A stretch of 64,000 nucleotides of DNA from Apodospora peruviana. Lineage: Eukaryota > Ascomycota > Sordariomycetes > Sordariales > Lasiosphaeriaceae. The notes under the pieces were generated by a model. The model did no database searches and was not told the origin of the DNA. It saw only the letters and a program-made list of their open reading frames with translations. Location of the stretch: positions 774,001-838,000 of the forward strand of contig JAUEDM010000003.1 in the NCBI GenBank assembly GCA_033439685.1, given 5' to 3'. The translations under genes were made by a program, and so were the position numbers. Position 1 is the first letter of the stretch. The number at the start of each line of letters is the position of its first letter. Of this stretch, positions 1-10,973 are shown piece after piece.

Positions 1-1503
1 GCCACCGACAACTGGGGCAACGAGACCTGGACGGTTGAGCAACCGGCAGCTGCTCTTTGGACATACTTCACCAACGACACCTGCGTTCCCACTGCCGACA
101 GAAGTCAGCCCTGCACTCTGGGCTACTATGGCGTCTACGTCATCATGGCCACCAAGCGCTCCCACGTCAAGGCCGGTATCGACTTTGCTCGCCGCAACAA
201 CATCCGCTTGATCGTCCGCAACACTGGCCACGACTTCATCGGCCGCAGCACCGGCTTTGGGTCGCTCGTCATCAACACTCATAGCTTCAAGAGCGTTGAA
301 TGGATCGACAGCTACAGGGGCCCAGGCTCGTCGTACCGCGGTAGCGCCGTCAAGATCGGCGCCGGTGTCCAGGGCCGTGAGCTCCTGTCACTAGGACACG
401 CCAGGAAGACACCCACCATGCTGGTGACCGGAGAGTGCCCCACTGTCGGCATCGCTGGCGGCTTCATTCAGGGAGGCGGCCACGGCCCGTGGTCCACGCT
501 TAAGGGCATGTCGGCCGACAACGTCCTCGCCTTCGAGGTCATCACCGCCTCAGGCCAATACGTCAACGCCAACGACAAAGAGAATCCCGACCTCTTCTGG
601 GCGCTCAAGGGCGGCGGTCCGGCCTCGTTCGCCGTCATCCTCTCGGTGACGATGAAGACCTTCCCCGATCTCCCCTCAGCCGGCGCAACCCTCTACATCA
701 ACGGCACCCATGGCGTGACCCCGGACCAATGGTGGAACGCCACCTCCTCCTTCCACAAGTACTCGAACCACTTCGTCGACCAGGGCCTCTACGTCTATTA
801 CGAGCTGATGCCCATGACCTTCCGCGTGCGCCCCTTCGTCGCGATCGGCAAGACCACGACCGAACTGCGCGCCATCCTCGCGCCGTTCCTCGCCGAGCTC
901 GACGCGCTCAACGTTGCCTACGAATTTGACATCAAGGGCTTCTCCACCTTCTACGACCTCTACATCGACCTCTTTGAGGACGAGACGTCCGGCCAGACGG
1001 CGCTGACGGGCGGGTGGCTGTTCACGCACTCGGACGTGGCGGAGCGCAACGACGACATCATCAACGCCTTCAAGACCGCGCTGTCGCCCCGCCCGGACGT
1101 GTTCGCCCTCATGATCGGACACCTGTTCAACCCGGGCCACGGCATGCCGGTCTCAAACAGCGCGACGCACCCCGCCTGGCGCAACGCGACCGATTACATT
1201 ATTACCGTCGTTCCCCTGTTCCCCGGTGCGCCTCCGGCAGTCAAGGCGGACTTCCAGAACGTGTTGACGCACACGATCGACGATGCGTTGCGCTCTGCGA
1301 GTACCAGTGGGGCGGCGTACGTCAACGAGGCGGACCCGTATCAGCCGAACTGGCAGGGCCATTTCTGGGGCTCCGAGTACCCCAAGTTGAAGCAGTACCG
1401 CAGCAAGTGGGATCCCAAGGGGATATTTTACGCCATTTCGACGCCCGGGACGGAGGCGTGGGAGGTTGTTGAGGGTGGGACGAGACTGTGCAAGAAATTG
1501 TGA
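1..1503 (+). CDS. FAD-linked oxidoreductase (BBE-like), 5' partial
   Basis: The frame is open from base 1 to the TGA at 1501-1503, so the N-terminus (probably with signal peptide) lies outside the window; about 500 residues are visible. The motif RNTGHDFIGRSTG carries the histidine that is the usual covalent FAD attachment site in berberine-bridge-enzyme/PCMH flavoproteins. GGFIQGGGHGPWS and LFWALKGGGPASF are the next family blocks. The C-terminus has the BBE-type end, with FWGSEYPKLKQYRSKWDP followed by GIFY. Known members are extracellular or vacuolar oxidases of sugars, alcohols or secondary metabolites; the substrate here cannot be told. N-glycosylation-like NxT/S sites fit secretion. An internal ATG at 145 is not taken as the start, because the family sequence continues upstream of it. 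Confidence 0.9.
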   Translation, partial: ATDNWGNETWTVEQPAAALWTYFTNDTCVPTADRSQPCTLGYYGVYVIMATKRSHVKAGIDFARRNNIRLIVRNTGHDFIGRSTGFGSLVINTHSFKSVEWIDSYRGPGSSYRGSAVKIGAGVQGRELLSLGHARKTPTMLVTGECPTVGIAGGFIQGGGHGPWSTLKGMSADNVLAFEVITASGQYVNANDKENPDLFWALKGGGPASFAVILSVTMKTFPDLPSAGATLYINGTHGVTPDQWWNATSSFHKYSNHFVDQGLYVYYELMPMTFRVRPFVAIGKTTTELRAILAPFLAELDALNVAYEFDIKGFSTFYDLYIDLFEDETSGQTALTGGWLFTHSDVAERNDDIINAFKTALSPRPDVFALMIGHLFNPGHGMPVSNSATHPAWRNATDYIITVVPLFPGAPPAVKADFQNVLTHTIDDALRSASTSGAAYVNEADPYQPNWQGHFWGSEYPKLKQYRSKWDPKGIFYAISTPGTEAWEVVEGGTRLCKKL

Positions 1504-1676
1504 CTGCATGACTGTCCGGGCAGGCGGTGGCTTTGAAGTACATAGATAATCCATAATATAGAGTAGAATAATATCTTGTCTAGAATGGCATGTTCAAGCG
1601 TTTGTTCGTCACATACTTAAAAATCCAGCCTTTGACTCCCGCCTGAACTGCCCTACAAAACACCCTTGTTTGTGTT

Positions 1677-2085
1677 CTAAGCAGCCGCGTCTCTCATGAT
1701 ATCCTCTAACCTATGCACAGCCATTTCCGTCCTGTCGTGATCAACCCCAGCGAAATACTCCTGCCTCTCAACCGCCATCTGCGCAAGCTCCCTCGCCAGC
1801 TTTGTCTCTCCCATATCTCGACACACCTCCGCGGTAATGTCATACAAATACACCCATCTGAGTATCCAGCCCTTCCGTCTCAATAAGCATTTCAATCTCC
1901 GCCAACTCAGACCTCACACTCTCACCTGTCATCCGTTTCAAACAATCAACAACACTCCTCAACCTCTCCCTTCGTCGATCTGACTCCCCCCTAACCTTCT
2001 GGTTACTACACAACTGACATGTACATGCTAGGCAGTGTAAGCGGTTCTGCCAGCCAACACCAGTCTCCTCCGGTTCCTAGGACGT
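1677..2085 (-). pseudogene. SET/post-SET protein C-terminal remnant
   Basis: Read on the minus strand, two frames together look like the C-terminal part of a fungal SET-domain protein. Upstream is a cysteine cluster of post-SET type (CLACTCQLC near 2030) followed by a basic helical stretch (SDRRRERLRSVVDCLKRM). Near 1885-1900 the reading frame shifts, and the continuation reads YLYDITAEVCRDMGETKLAR, ending at a TAG at 1677-1679. An in-frame stop lies just upstream of the Cys cluster (about 2082), and no catalytic SET core is seen beyond it. Family assignment is by pattern recognition only; a protein search of both frames would settle it. Confidence 0.45.
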
Positions 2086-2508
2086 GCTCGAGAGCTGAAA
2101 AGTCTAAAGTTGCTTGATTATTGAAGCATCGCATTACCATGGCGGAACACCCAGAGTCATGATATCACCAAGGGAGCTGGGAATGCAATTGCCGAACAGA
2201 AATTTGTTGAACCAGGTCAGTCTGTGTCCTGTACCAGTTTGTCGTCACGCTCAATTTATCATGGCGGTGGTCGTCAGCTCGGCTTCATATCTCCCCGGAT
2301 CTTCCCAAAACAACTGACCGGGCATTCAAAAAGGTAATAATATCGGGTCTTAACCGAGGCGGGATTGCCGAAGCTAACTAATAGAGCATCCCTTTTCACT
2401 CAACCCTCAGTGGTATATAAGGTCCTTAAGTCCCAACTTCAATGGTTGGTTTTGCTCGCTCTGTAAAACTTCTCCACAAAGCTCGATTAACTCCAAGTCC
2501 CCGTCACC
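2086..2508. other. intergenic, promoter of the 12-Cys peptide gene
   Basis: No credible coding segment. It separates the SET-like remnant from the small secreted protein gene and carries a TATA-like box at 2414-2420 followed by a pyrimidine-containing leader. Confidence 0.5.
2414..2420 (+). promoter_or_regulatory. TATA-like box
   Basis: TATATAA, 89 bases before the ATG at 2509, at a plausible distance for a short fungal leader. Inferred from position and sequence only. Confidence 0.4.
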
Positions 2509-2825
2509 ATGAAGTCCTTTGTTACCATCACCTTCGCTACCATTCTTGCCTATACCGCGGCAGGCCCCCGGACAGTCACCCGCTAACGATCTTGTGGCTA
2601 GAACAATCACTTGCTGCGGTGGTTGTGATCCGTGCCCTGTCCTTTGCAAAGTCACCCACAAGAGATGCAACTGTGATGAGTCTACGGTATGATAGCCTCG
2701 ATTCGTTGTTGACGTGGGCTTGTATACTCTACTAACAAGTTGGTGACACCGTGATACAGTGTTCGGGTACGCAAAACACGGGCTGGTACGGAGTGTGCAC
2801 ATGCATATGCGACTGTCCTATTTGA
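2509..2825 (+). CDS. small secreted 12-cysteine peptide, frame broken by one base
   Basis: ATG at 2509 starts a typical signal peptide (MKSFVTITFATILAY). The signal-peptide frame ends at a TAA at 2584-2586. The +1 frame then continues without a break as APGQSPANDLVARTITCCGG, followed by further cysteines up to 2686. A good intron follows (GTATGA at 2687, branch ctaac, ACAG at 2756-2759). Exon 2 (2760-2825) adds a second cysteine cluster (CTCICDC) and ends with TGA. Removing one C from the C5 run at 2565-2569 would join the two parts. The mature part would have 12 Cys in about 57 residues, with CC, CxC and CxCxCxC spacing. This resembles effector-like or metallothionein-like secreted peptides; no named family is recognised. 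Either a recent pseudogene or a homopolymer sequencing error. Confidence 0.55.
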
Positions 2826-3071
2826 GCTTTGCCGGTTTCCAGTACTTGGGACAGCTTGTTTGAACATGCCTTGCGGTGTGCTTTAAGACCTGGATCTGCC
2901 CATTGCTTATGTCTTCTCCTTTACACTTTTTCCGTGGGATACGTCCTGTATTCGCAGTTGTTGAAACCAGGCAGTCTTGTTTCTGTTAGCTCCCCATGTA
3001 AATGGTAGTCACATTTCCTCCATCATCAAGTCTCCCACCTAAGTAGTCTGCCTAGACCGGAAACAAAATCA

Positions 3072-4889
3072 TCACCGGGGCGACGAATTCCCCCGATCTC
3101 GCCACCGTTTCGGGTAAGGATCAAACACCTTCCCCGGATTCATAATCCACCCGGGATCAACCACCCTCTTAATCCGCCTCATCAACCAAATCGTCTCCTC
3201 CCCAAGCTCATCAACAAGACACTCCTTCTTGCCAATACCAATCGCATGTTCCCCCGACACCGTCCCATCCATCTCGAGTGCGCGCGCCATCATGTTCTTC
3301 ACACACCTCGCCACGGCCTCCTTTTGGTCTTCCCGCCGCGGATCATACATCATAGCGACATGGAAATTCCCATCTCCAACATGCCCGATGACACTGCAGA
3401 ACAGCCCTAACTGCCCACACTCCTTCTTGCTCAGCTCCACGATCTCCGCCAGCCGCGAGATCGGCACAGCCACATCCGTAGACCACATCTCGTATCCTTC
3501 AGGCTTAATTCCGACCATCGTAAACAGCGCCTCCTTTCTCGCGGCCCAGATATCTGCCTCTTCCTGCTTCGTCCTCGCAAAGTGAAACGCATTGTCTGCC
3601 CGTCCGGGAGTCGTAAACGGCTTTATGATCTGCGTCGCCCGACCAACATCGCTCTTTATCCCCTCCGTGGTGCCGCTAAACTTGATAAACAGCGTCGCCG
3701 TCTCCTCCCACTTTGTCTTCCTCACCGCCTCACTCCCATGCTCATTGAGAATCCGCATCTGCACGTCATCCATCAGCTCGAGCGCAGCAAGTTGAATCCC
3801 GCTCCGAATCAGCAGCGAAGCCGCGGTGGCCGCGTTTTTGATCGTAGGAAACGACACCGCCGCAACACTCGTGTCCTGCGGAATCGGCGCCAGCTTCAGC
3901 GTGATCTCGGTGACAAAGCCCAACGTACCCTCAGCACCGACAAACAGCGACGTCAGGTTATATCCAGCCGAAGTTTTCCTCGGCCGTCTGCGCGTCCTAA
4001 TGACCTCCCCGTCAGGCAGGACCACTGTGAGGGAAATCACCCAGTCCTTCATGGTCCCGTACCGCATCGCGTTGGTGCCGGAACAGTTGGTCGACACCAT
4101 ACCCCCGATAGTCGCCGTCGGGCTCGGGTCGAGCGGCGCGAACAGGCCCGCATTTTTGACGTGCTCGTTGAGATCGACCCAGTTGACCCCCGGCTGCACG
4201 ACGACGTCCATGTCATCGGGTCGAAACGCGACGATCTTGTCCATGAGGCAAAAATCGACGCATATCCCGCCATAGGGTTGGGAAAAGTTGCCCTCGACGG
4301 ATGACCCGGCACCAAAGGGGACCATGGGGCAGTTGTAGGCGGAACAGACGCGCGCGATGGTGGTCACCTCGGCCGTCGTGCGCGGGTAGACGACGGCTAC
4401 GGCGCGGTTGGCCGAGTTGGAGGTTGACCAGTCCGAGTGGCCGTGGTGTTCGAGGACGTCGGGGTCGTAGGAGACGGCGTCGGGGCGGTCGCCGAGGAGA
4501 TGGGCAATTTCCATTGCTGCATCGAGCTGTTTGGTGCGGGTTGCGTAGGGGGGTATCAGGGGATAATCAGATAGTCGCAAGTCTCTCTGACTGTGTTTCA
4601 CACCGGATGTATCCAATTCAGCAGCGGCGAGACCGACGACGAAGCCGAGGCCTAAGAGGGCTAAGGTGCCGAGGACGACGTGCCCGCCCAGTCGATTGCT
4701 GTTACTCCCGGCTCCGGCAGCAGATCCTTCATGAGGAAGAGGTGATCCGCTGGTATTTGACGACCATCGACGGCCGCCCGGTAGCCGTGAAAAATTCGTG
4801 CAACATCTTGATGAGAGTGGACTTGGACGCTGCCAATGCGCAGCGCATGTGATATGCTGCAGTTTAACGGCCAATCGTCGAGGCATCAT
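3072..4889 (-). CDS. DLD1: D-lactate dehydrogenase (cytochrome), mitochondrial
   Basis: A single open frame of about 605 residues, taken from the Met-Met at 4889; an ATG at 4973 is possible but the added residues look like leader. The N-terminus is basic and Ser/Arg-rich, then a hydrophobic segment (VVLGTLALLGLGFVVGLAAA), as in inner-membrane-anchored mitochondrial D-LDH. FAD-binding type-4 blocks follow: VYPRTTAEV, PFGAGSSVEGN, DPSPTATIGGMVSTNCSGTN and GAEGTLGFVTEITLKLAP. The C-terminal FAD-oxidase domain has IGHVGDGNFHV and VSGEHAIGIGKKECL, ending with NPGKVFDP. Enzymes of this family oxidise D-lactate to pyruvate and pass electrons to cytochrome c. Length and motif order are normal; D-2-hydroxyglutarate dehydrogenase is the nearest alternative. 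Confidence 0.92.
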   Translation of the reverse strand: MMPRRLAVKLQHITCAAHWQRPSPLSSRCCTNFSRLPGGRRWSSNTSGSPLPHEGSAAGAGSNSNRLGGHVVLGTLALLGLGFVVGLAAAELDTSGVKHSQRDLRLSDYPLIPPYATRTKQLDAAMEIAHLLGDRPDAVSYDPDVLEHHGHSDWSTSNSANRAVAVVYPRTTAEVTTIARVCSAYNCPMVPFGAGSSVEGNFSQPYGGICVDFCLMDKIVAFRPDDMDVVVQPGVNWVDLNEHVKNAGLFAPLDPSPTATIGGMVSTNCSGTNAMRYGTMKDWVISLTVVLPDGEVIRTRRRPRKTSAGYNLTSLFVGAEGTLGFVTEITLKLAPIPQDTSVAAVSFPTIKNAATAASLLIRSGIQLAALELMDDVQMRILNEHGSEAVRKTKWEETATLFIKFSGTTEGIKSDVGRATQIIKPFTTPGRADNAFHFARTKQEEADIWAARKEALFTMVGIKPEGYEMWSTDVAVPISRLAEIVELSKKECGQLGLFCSVIGHVGDGNFHVAMMYDPRREDQKEAVARCVKNMMARALEMDGTVSGEHAIGIGKKECLVDELGEETIWLMRRIKRVVDPGWIMNPGKVFDPYPKRWRDRGNSSPR

Positions 4890-5313
4890 GATGCTTTCAT
4901 TAAGGTATTTGTTATTGTGAGAATGGAGACATTGGAGATTGCGGGGAGATGTATATCCCCAGGTCGGACACAACGTGATGACAAGGAATGCACGCCGCCG
5001 ATCCCGAAAATGCGCGTCCGGCTTTTCACCGACCAGTAAACATCAACAACTGTGATCACATTTCTGGATTCAATTCCACCACACATACTACAAATAAATG
5101 CTACGTATCTTGGAACCAAATGTCTATCCCATGCCTGAACGGTTGTCCCAGCTCTAGGAATACCGGTAGCCATGAACCGATGCAAAGTCAAAACTCCACG
5201 TGCAATGCCAACGATAATCAGCGCAAGTTGCGCTCCCAAAACCGAACGCCGACGCTGTGCAGTTCCCAAAAAGCCAAGCCAAAAACAAACCACCAAGCCC
5301 TAGAGAGAGAGAA
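4890..5313. other. intergenic
   Basis: Upstream region of the D-LDH gene and downstream region of the oxysterol-binding protein gene, both on the minus strand. Short frames on both strands show no family signal. Confidence 0.5.
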
Positions 5314-6613
5314 TCAGCCATAAGGCGTCAGTTCTCCTCTAAAAGGCCGCTGCACATTCCCCAACCGGAAATCATCGATCCTCCACACGCCCTTGGTCTT
5401 CTCATGGTCCAACTGCATCCCCGTCCCTTCGCTCAGCTCATGGAAGACGGTATGCTCCTCGCCCTCGATCGACCTGAACAGAAGCGGCGTCCACGTCTCG
5501 CCCCTCTGCTTCTCCATCAACCGCATCTGCCGTTGCGCCTGCTCGATCTTTGTCTTCTCTGTGAGCACCTGCCTCATATCGCCGTACTCCATCCCGCTCA
5601 GCACCCCTTGCCAGGCCTTGCGCGACTCCCACGGATCCTGCGCCGCCACGGGATCGATCTCGGCCGGCGCCGGCGAGTTTTCCGGTGCGTCGACGACATA
5701 TTTCTCCAGCGTCTCTCCGCTGCGCGCGTCTTTGACGGTCCACCCCTCGCTCCAGATTCCATTCAGCGTGTAAATGGGTTTTTTGTCCGCACCAGACCTG
5801 TCAAAGATGCGCGCCTCAAAGGTATTCCGCTTCCCGCGAATCATGCCCTCTCCCGAAAACTTGATCTCGGTGGTGTATCCGGACGACGACGAGATGGTGT
5901 AGGTCCCGATGATCTCGGGGTACACGCACCCGCCCAGGAAGCCGCGGACCTTGACGTCGGGCAGCGGAACTAGGTGGTCCTCGTCGTACTTGTCGATATG
6001 CATGACGGCGTGCCCGACCTGCCGTATGTTGACGGCGCCGTTGAACGTCATCTCGACGCGCGCGTACCCGTCGGCGCGGACGCCGTGGTCCTCGTCGACG
6101 ATGTGCATCGCCGTGATGGGCGGGTGGTGGCTGACCTGCTCAGCGACGAGCTTCGCGGTGGCTTTCACCTCGGAGTCGGTCCATTGCGCGAAGAAGAGCT
6201 CGCCCAGGAAGGCGTTGAGCGGCTTCTTGATGCTGATCTTGGGTGCGCCGGCGACGTACAGCTGGCTCCGGAGGGCGATGAGGAACCAGCGGAGGACGAG
6301 GAGCGCCCGCTTCTCGGCGTTCGGTTCGAGCGCGGGCGCGGCGAAGACGGCTGGCCGTTGGGCCCAGCAGTGGCCGACTTCGACGACGGAGGAGGGCGCG
6401 AGGAGAGATGGAGGCCCGGTAACGTTGGAGAGGTCGCCTTGGACTGTGGCGAGGAACTGTGAGCAAAAATATTTGTTAGTGATGTTCGTGAGGTGTGCCG
6501 CAGTGCGAGTTTACCCCGCATCTCAGGGTCCTTCCCCGCTAAACCGCGCTGGAGATGGATGAACTAACCTTGACAAGATCTCGTAGACGGGAAGAAACCG
6601 ATTTGCTGTCCAT
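5314..6613 (-). CDS. oxysterol-binding protein, Osh4/Kes1-like
   Basis: Two exons. Exon 1 (6569-6613) encodes MDSKSVSSRLRDLVK. The intron 6457-6568 has GTTAGT and CACAG ends. Exon 2 (5314-6456) continues in frame, giving 395 residues. KKPLNAFLGELF (about 92-103) and EQVSHHPP (121-128) are the hallmark ORD motifs; the paired histidines contact phosphoinositide head groups in known members. There is no PH domain or ankyrin, so this is the short soluble Osh4/Kes1 type, a cytosolic sterol/PI4P exchanger at the Golgi and plasma membrane. The C-terminal part keeps the family pattern around WTPLLF and VWRIDDFRL. Slightly shorter than yeast Osh4 but apparently complete. Confidence 0.93.
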
Positions 6614-8639
6614 GGTTGATCGAACGGAACGGGCAGTATGTGTGATAATGCGATTATGATTTATTACTATTGTTATGTGCGGAAACAATCCAGTTGAGCG
6701 AGAGACGGGCGCACGGGATGGTGGTAATCGCCCTTATTTATGTCGGGGTCAAACAAAAGGACCGCTTGCGGACTGATTGGCAGTCAAGCAGACAAAGCAC
6801 TTGTTTCACCCTTGTCTCAACGTCAAAGAGAGTCTGAAGCAGCGATGGGAACAATAGGGGTCGGGGTAGTTTTGAATCAGGCAGGGTCGAGCATCAAGCT
6901 GGTGGAAAGCACGCCGGGTTTATTATTATAATTTTGGCAGTCCTTCTTGCATCTGGTCTCTCTTACAGATGGCACTGATAGGTACGGCATCACGGGCTTC
7001 CGATTCGGGAATAAATTGACTTGTCCAGCAATAACATGGCACAGGGTCCTCTGCAGTATGCACTGAGCCTGCAGAGAATCCTCGAATGCACGCAAGTGGC
7101 GGCAGCCCAGAAAGCAATCGTCGGCGCCAGAGCTTCCCGCGCCACGGGACGCGTAACAATGGACGCGGGAATGGGACGGAGCGAATGGAAAGTTCCCAGG
7201 AGAGCTTTGTGCGGGGGTTCTTCCTTCCAACTTCAAGCGACATGCAGAACATTGAACTAGACCGCGTCAATTCCACATGAACTGCCATGGACGGGAAGCA
7301 TGCAGGAGTTTCTAATCGAAAAAGATGAGGTAAAATTGGCCTCAGAAATCCCACATCCAACTTTATCAGGCATAAAGACCAGACCAGGCGCGCTGTTCTG
7401 GTGTGCCGAAATCCTCCCGTCCTTCCAGAGCAACATGGGCCCTGTATCCTGGTGCAGCAGCCGGCGCCAAAGAGGCGTTTCAGTGCCGGGCGGCGACCCA
7501 AGATCTACCGTCTGATGGCTGGGTCTTGGCTCTTTTGTCCCCTGTCCATTGTTCACGTCTCACACAAGCACGTGAAAGGAAGGGTCTCAACTCACAGCTT
7601 CAACTCTGCCAGTGTTCGGTTTGGGTGGTTTAAAGAGAAACTATCGCAAGCAGTTGAGACACATTGGATCTTTCCATCCAGATGGTCTGTCGGCACCCAA
7701 TCCGTTTTGGTCCAACAATTCCGGTCATGACGCAATCTACTTTTCCGTCTTTTCGCATGGTCATCTGTGCCGCGTCCGATCTTATGGGTTTGGTAGTCGC
7801 AGTTCATAGTGGCGGTGCCTCGTCGTCTGAAAAGTTCCCTGGGAACCGGGGAGTGTGATGACTGACATCCGTTTGCAAAGTTCCCCTCATCTTTTTCATC
7901 GCCGTGCCGTCCCCGGCCCGGACCTGACCCCTGCCCGCTCCCGTCATTTGCAGTCGAGCACAACGCCAACACCACCACCCTTTCTTTCTCCCTGTACCCC
8001 GTAAATTTTACACGAATACCAAGGATAGATGCGTCATAACCACGAAATGGTAGCCAAATTTTCCTAGATCAAAGTTTCCACAAAGACCTGACACGACTCG
8101 TTTCACAGTCCAGGAACACGGAAAATAAACGTTTCATCTGGTAGCTCATAGTTACCTAACATGATATTGATGACTGACTGTAATCTCCAACGTCAGATGG
8201 GCTGACAGCATCTTGTCATCCTCTATATGCGGGGCAGTGCCTGGTCAATTTTATATCCGCCGGTCTTCTGACACTTTCCCTTACGGCCGGGAACAGTTCG
8301 TGGAGTGTGAAGTGGTCGATCCGATGATCTGGGTAGGGCGAGACATGCTGGAGTCTGGAGAGATCGTCGAAACTGATGCGAAACATGCCTCTTGGCAGCG
8401 GGCTAAGCCGGGGATAACAGGCGGGTGAGGAGCACCAAAGTACAGTAATCCGTACACGTACTGTATTTGCACCTCTGTCGGGATATAACACCAAGCGTAG
8501 CGTGTCAGGTTGTAATTAGATGAGATAGCCATCGTCCTTATGGATATTTCTCACACTCCATTTCCCTTCTAATTTTCATTTACAGTGTATTCCGTAAACA
8601 AAACTCACTTCGCCATACATTAAAATCCATCCACCCCCG
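6614..8639. other. intergenic, 2 kb
   Basis: Both strands contain short and medium frames (up to about 190 codons) but none has family motifs, usable splice structure or coding-like composition. It holds the promoter of the oxysterol-binding protein gene and the 3' side of the sugar transporter. Nothing else seen. Confidence 0.5.
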
Positions 8640-10403
8640 TTATACGGTGGTAGTCTTCTCCCCTCCGACCTCCTTGGTCTCAACAATCCGCACCTCAGGC
8701 TCATCAGTGTCATCCATCTTCCTCGCCGCAACAGCCTCAATCCCTGCAGCCAAGCGCGACTCGCCCTTCTTGGTATTCCACGGCTTGGGCCCATCAGGAC
8801 CAAAGAGAACCTCGATCTCCTCGAGCGTCTTTCCGCACGTCTCGGGGTAGAACACCCAGAACCAGACCGCGGCGGTCATGCACAGCACGCCAAACACGAT
8901 GAAGAGCTTCCAGGTGATGTTGACAAACGCCGGCGGGGTGAACATGCCCAGCGCAAAGTTGAACACCCAGTTGGACATGGCCGCCATCGACATGCCCGTC
9001 GCGCGGGTGCCGAGCGACCACACCTCGGCGGCATAAATCCAGCAGACCGGCGCCAGCGTCAGGGCGTAGACGACAATGAGCAGGTAGGAGAACAGGATGA
9101 CGGTGTTGGCCGGCGCGCCCTTGTTGACCGCGATGACGATGTTGGCGTTGGGCGGGTTGCCGACGCCACCGGGAACGCTGACGTGGTGGGCGCCCATGAC
9201 GCCGCCAACGACAAAGTGGCAGAAACCCATGCCGAGCGCACCCCAGACGAGCAGGGTCCTGCGGCCCGTCTTGTCGATAAAGATCCACATGATGCCCGTA
9301 AAGATGATGAAGACGGCGTATTGTACACCGGATGTGACCATGGCTACGTCACCTGTCAAGCCCGCCATTTGAGCAATGTAGGTAAGATAGTAGACGATAA
9401 CGTTGGCTCCGGCAAGTTGCTACACGTTGCTATCCGTTAGCCAGTGAACATGATGCTTTTCAGGAGATCAAATGGGTGTTTAATGCTTCTTGGGGCTGGG
9501 ATTGGGGATATTGTAAGATTCACATACCTGCCACGCCTGAACAGTCACACCAGCCATGGTACGCTTCCACATGCCGTTCTTGAAAAACTTCCTCCAGCCC
9601 TGTCCGGCCTCACGCTCGGCCTGCATGACAGTGACAATTTCCTCCCACTCGGCAACCACGTGCGGGTCGTCGATGTTGCCGCCAGACCGCTGAGCGTAGA
9701 TATTCGCCAACGTCTGGATCGCCTCCTTATCCCTCCCGACCTTGGCCAGCCATCTCGGTGACCGCGGCAGGAACGGCAACCCGATAATCAAGAACACGCA
9801 GGGGATAAACTGGATGCCCCACGCGGTCCTGAAGCTCGCCGTCCCGGGGATCGACGCGCAGCCGTAGCCGATGAAGTACATGATCAGGATACCAAACTCG
9901 ATGGCCAGCTGCTGGATGATAACGAGCGAACCACGTTTCTCAGCCTTGGCGATCTCGGCGAGGTAGACAGGCACTTGAGAAGATGTGATTCCGACGGTGA
10001 AGCCGTTCAGCACACGTCCGGCAATGAGCTGGCCATAGTTCTTGCAGGCGACTTGCACAGAGGTACCGATGAGCCAGAAGATGCAGGCAAACATGATGGA
10101 ATCGCGACGGCCGATTTTGTCCGAGATGGGGCCGGCCACAGCGGAACCGATGACTGACCCCGCTGCGAGGGCCGAGCCAATGGCGCCCTGGATGACGCCG
10201 GATGGGTTGTTGAAGTATTCGATGTATTGGTCGGTGACGACGATGGCGGACATGGACGAGATGTCGAATCCGAAGCTGAGGTGACAAAATGTCAGTTTCC
10301 GTTTCCATCAAGATAACGCGAGATGATGAGAAACTTACAGCGCACCGCCCAACGTGGCGATTATCGCCACGAGTTGGACGTTGTAGATAGTTGGCAGCTT
10401 CAT
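8640..10403 (-). CDS. MFS sugar transporter (hexose/lactose permease type)
   Basis: Three exons: 10339-10403, 9528-10275 and 8640-9419. Introns have GTAAGT...CTCAG and GTATGT...GTGTAG ends, and frames join to about 530 residues, normal for fungal sugar porters. The N-terminus reads GGALFGFDISSMS. The loop after TM2 has SDKIGRRDS (the sugar-porter RxGRR block), then GRVLNGFTVGITSSQVPVYL and LPRSPRWLAKVGR (the PESPRWL position). The second half has QLAGANVIVYYLTYIAQMAG, GRRTLLVWG and the exit motif FYPETCGKTLEEIEVLFG. It should be a 12-TM proton symporter in the plasma membrane; the sugar is unknown. A cluster of CreA-like sites about 500-580 bp upstream suggests carbon-catabolite control. Confidence 0.93.
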
Positions 10404-10897
10404 CCTTACGGTTGCCCAATGAGGAGTTTCAGTTCCCGTGTTTGAAGCAACACTGGATATAGCGGAGGAGATGATGAAGAATAGACAACAGGAGCCTGCC
10501 AACTTTGACAGGACACGATCTTCTTTAAAGATTCTGAGATCGAAAAGGTTGGAGAGCAGGAATCCATCCATGCATCTACACCTCCGGAGCCAGGAGGGGA
10601 CTAGACCACTGCACATGGAAGAGGCCTTCGGGTTCCATCGTAGAATTCATGATGCGAGCCAATGTCCGTTCAAGAATCACCGACCAAGGCCACAGAGCCG
10701 AACAGAACCAAGGATGACGGCCCTTCGACAATCTTCGACATTCGGGGTTCGTCCAACCCCATACGGGGCCCCAGATGGGGAGGGCCTGTCGAGGTGAGGA
10801 GGCGGCCAGGAACAGGCAGGTCGATGGACCAATCGATGGATGAGTTACACACGGGAGGGGAAAAAATATGACGAAACTCCCGCCAGCCAGACGGACA

Positions 10898-10973
10898 TGT
10901 GCGGAGATCACGATGGGGTTGTGCGGAGAGCTCCATGGTGTTGTGCGGAGAACACATTGGTGTTTGTGCGGGG
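10898..10973. repeat. 22-bp tandem array with CreA-like sites
   Basis: TGTGCGGAG starts at 10898, 10920 and 10942, and TGTGCGGGG at 10965, so the steps are 22, 22 and 23 bp. Each contains GCGGAG or GCGGGG, matching the SYGGRG consensus of the fungal carbon-catabolite repressor CreA/Cre1. Another CCGGGG follows near 10985. A period of about two helical turns would put the sites on one face of the DNA. The nearest gene is the sugar transporter, whose ATG is about 500 bp away. Confidence 0.5.

Noticed and set aside
3582..4304. 240-codon plus-strand frame
   Set aside because: Antisense to the D-lactate dehydrogenase gene; composition basic and without motif.
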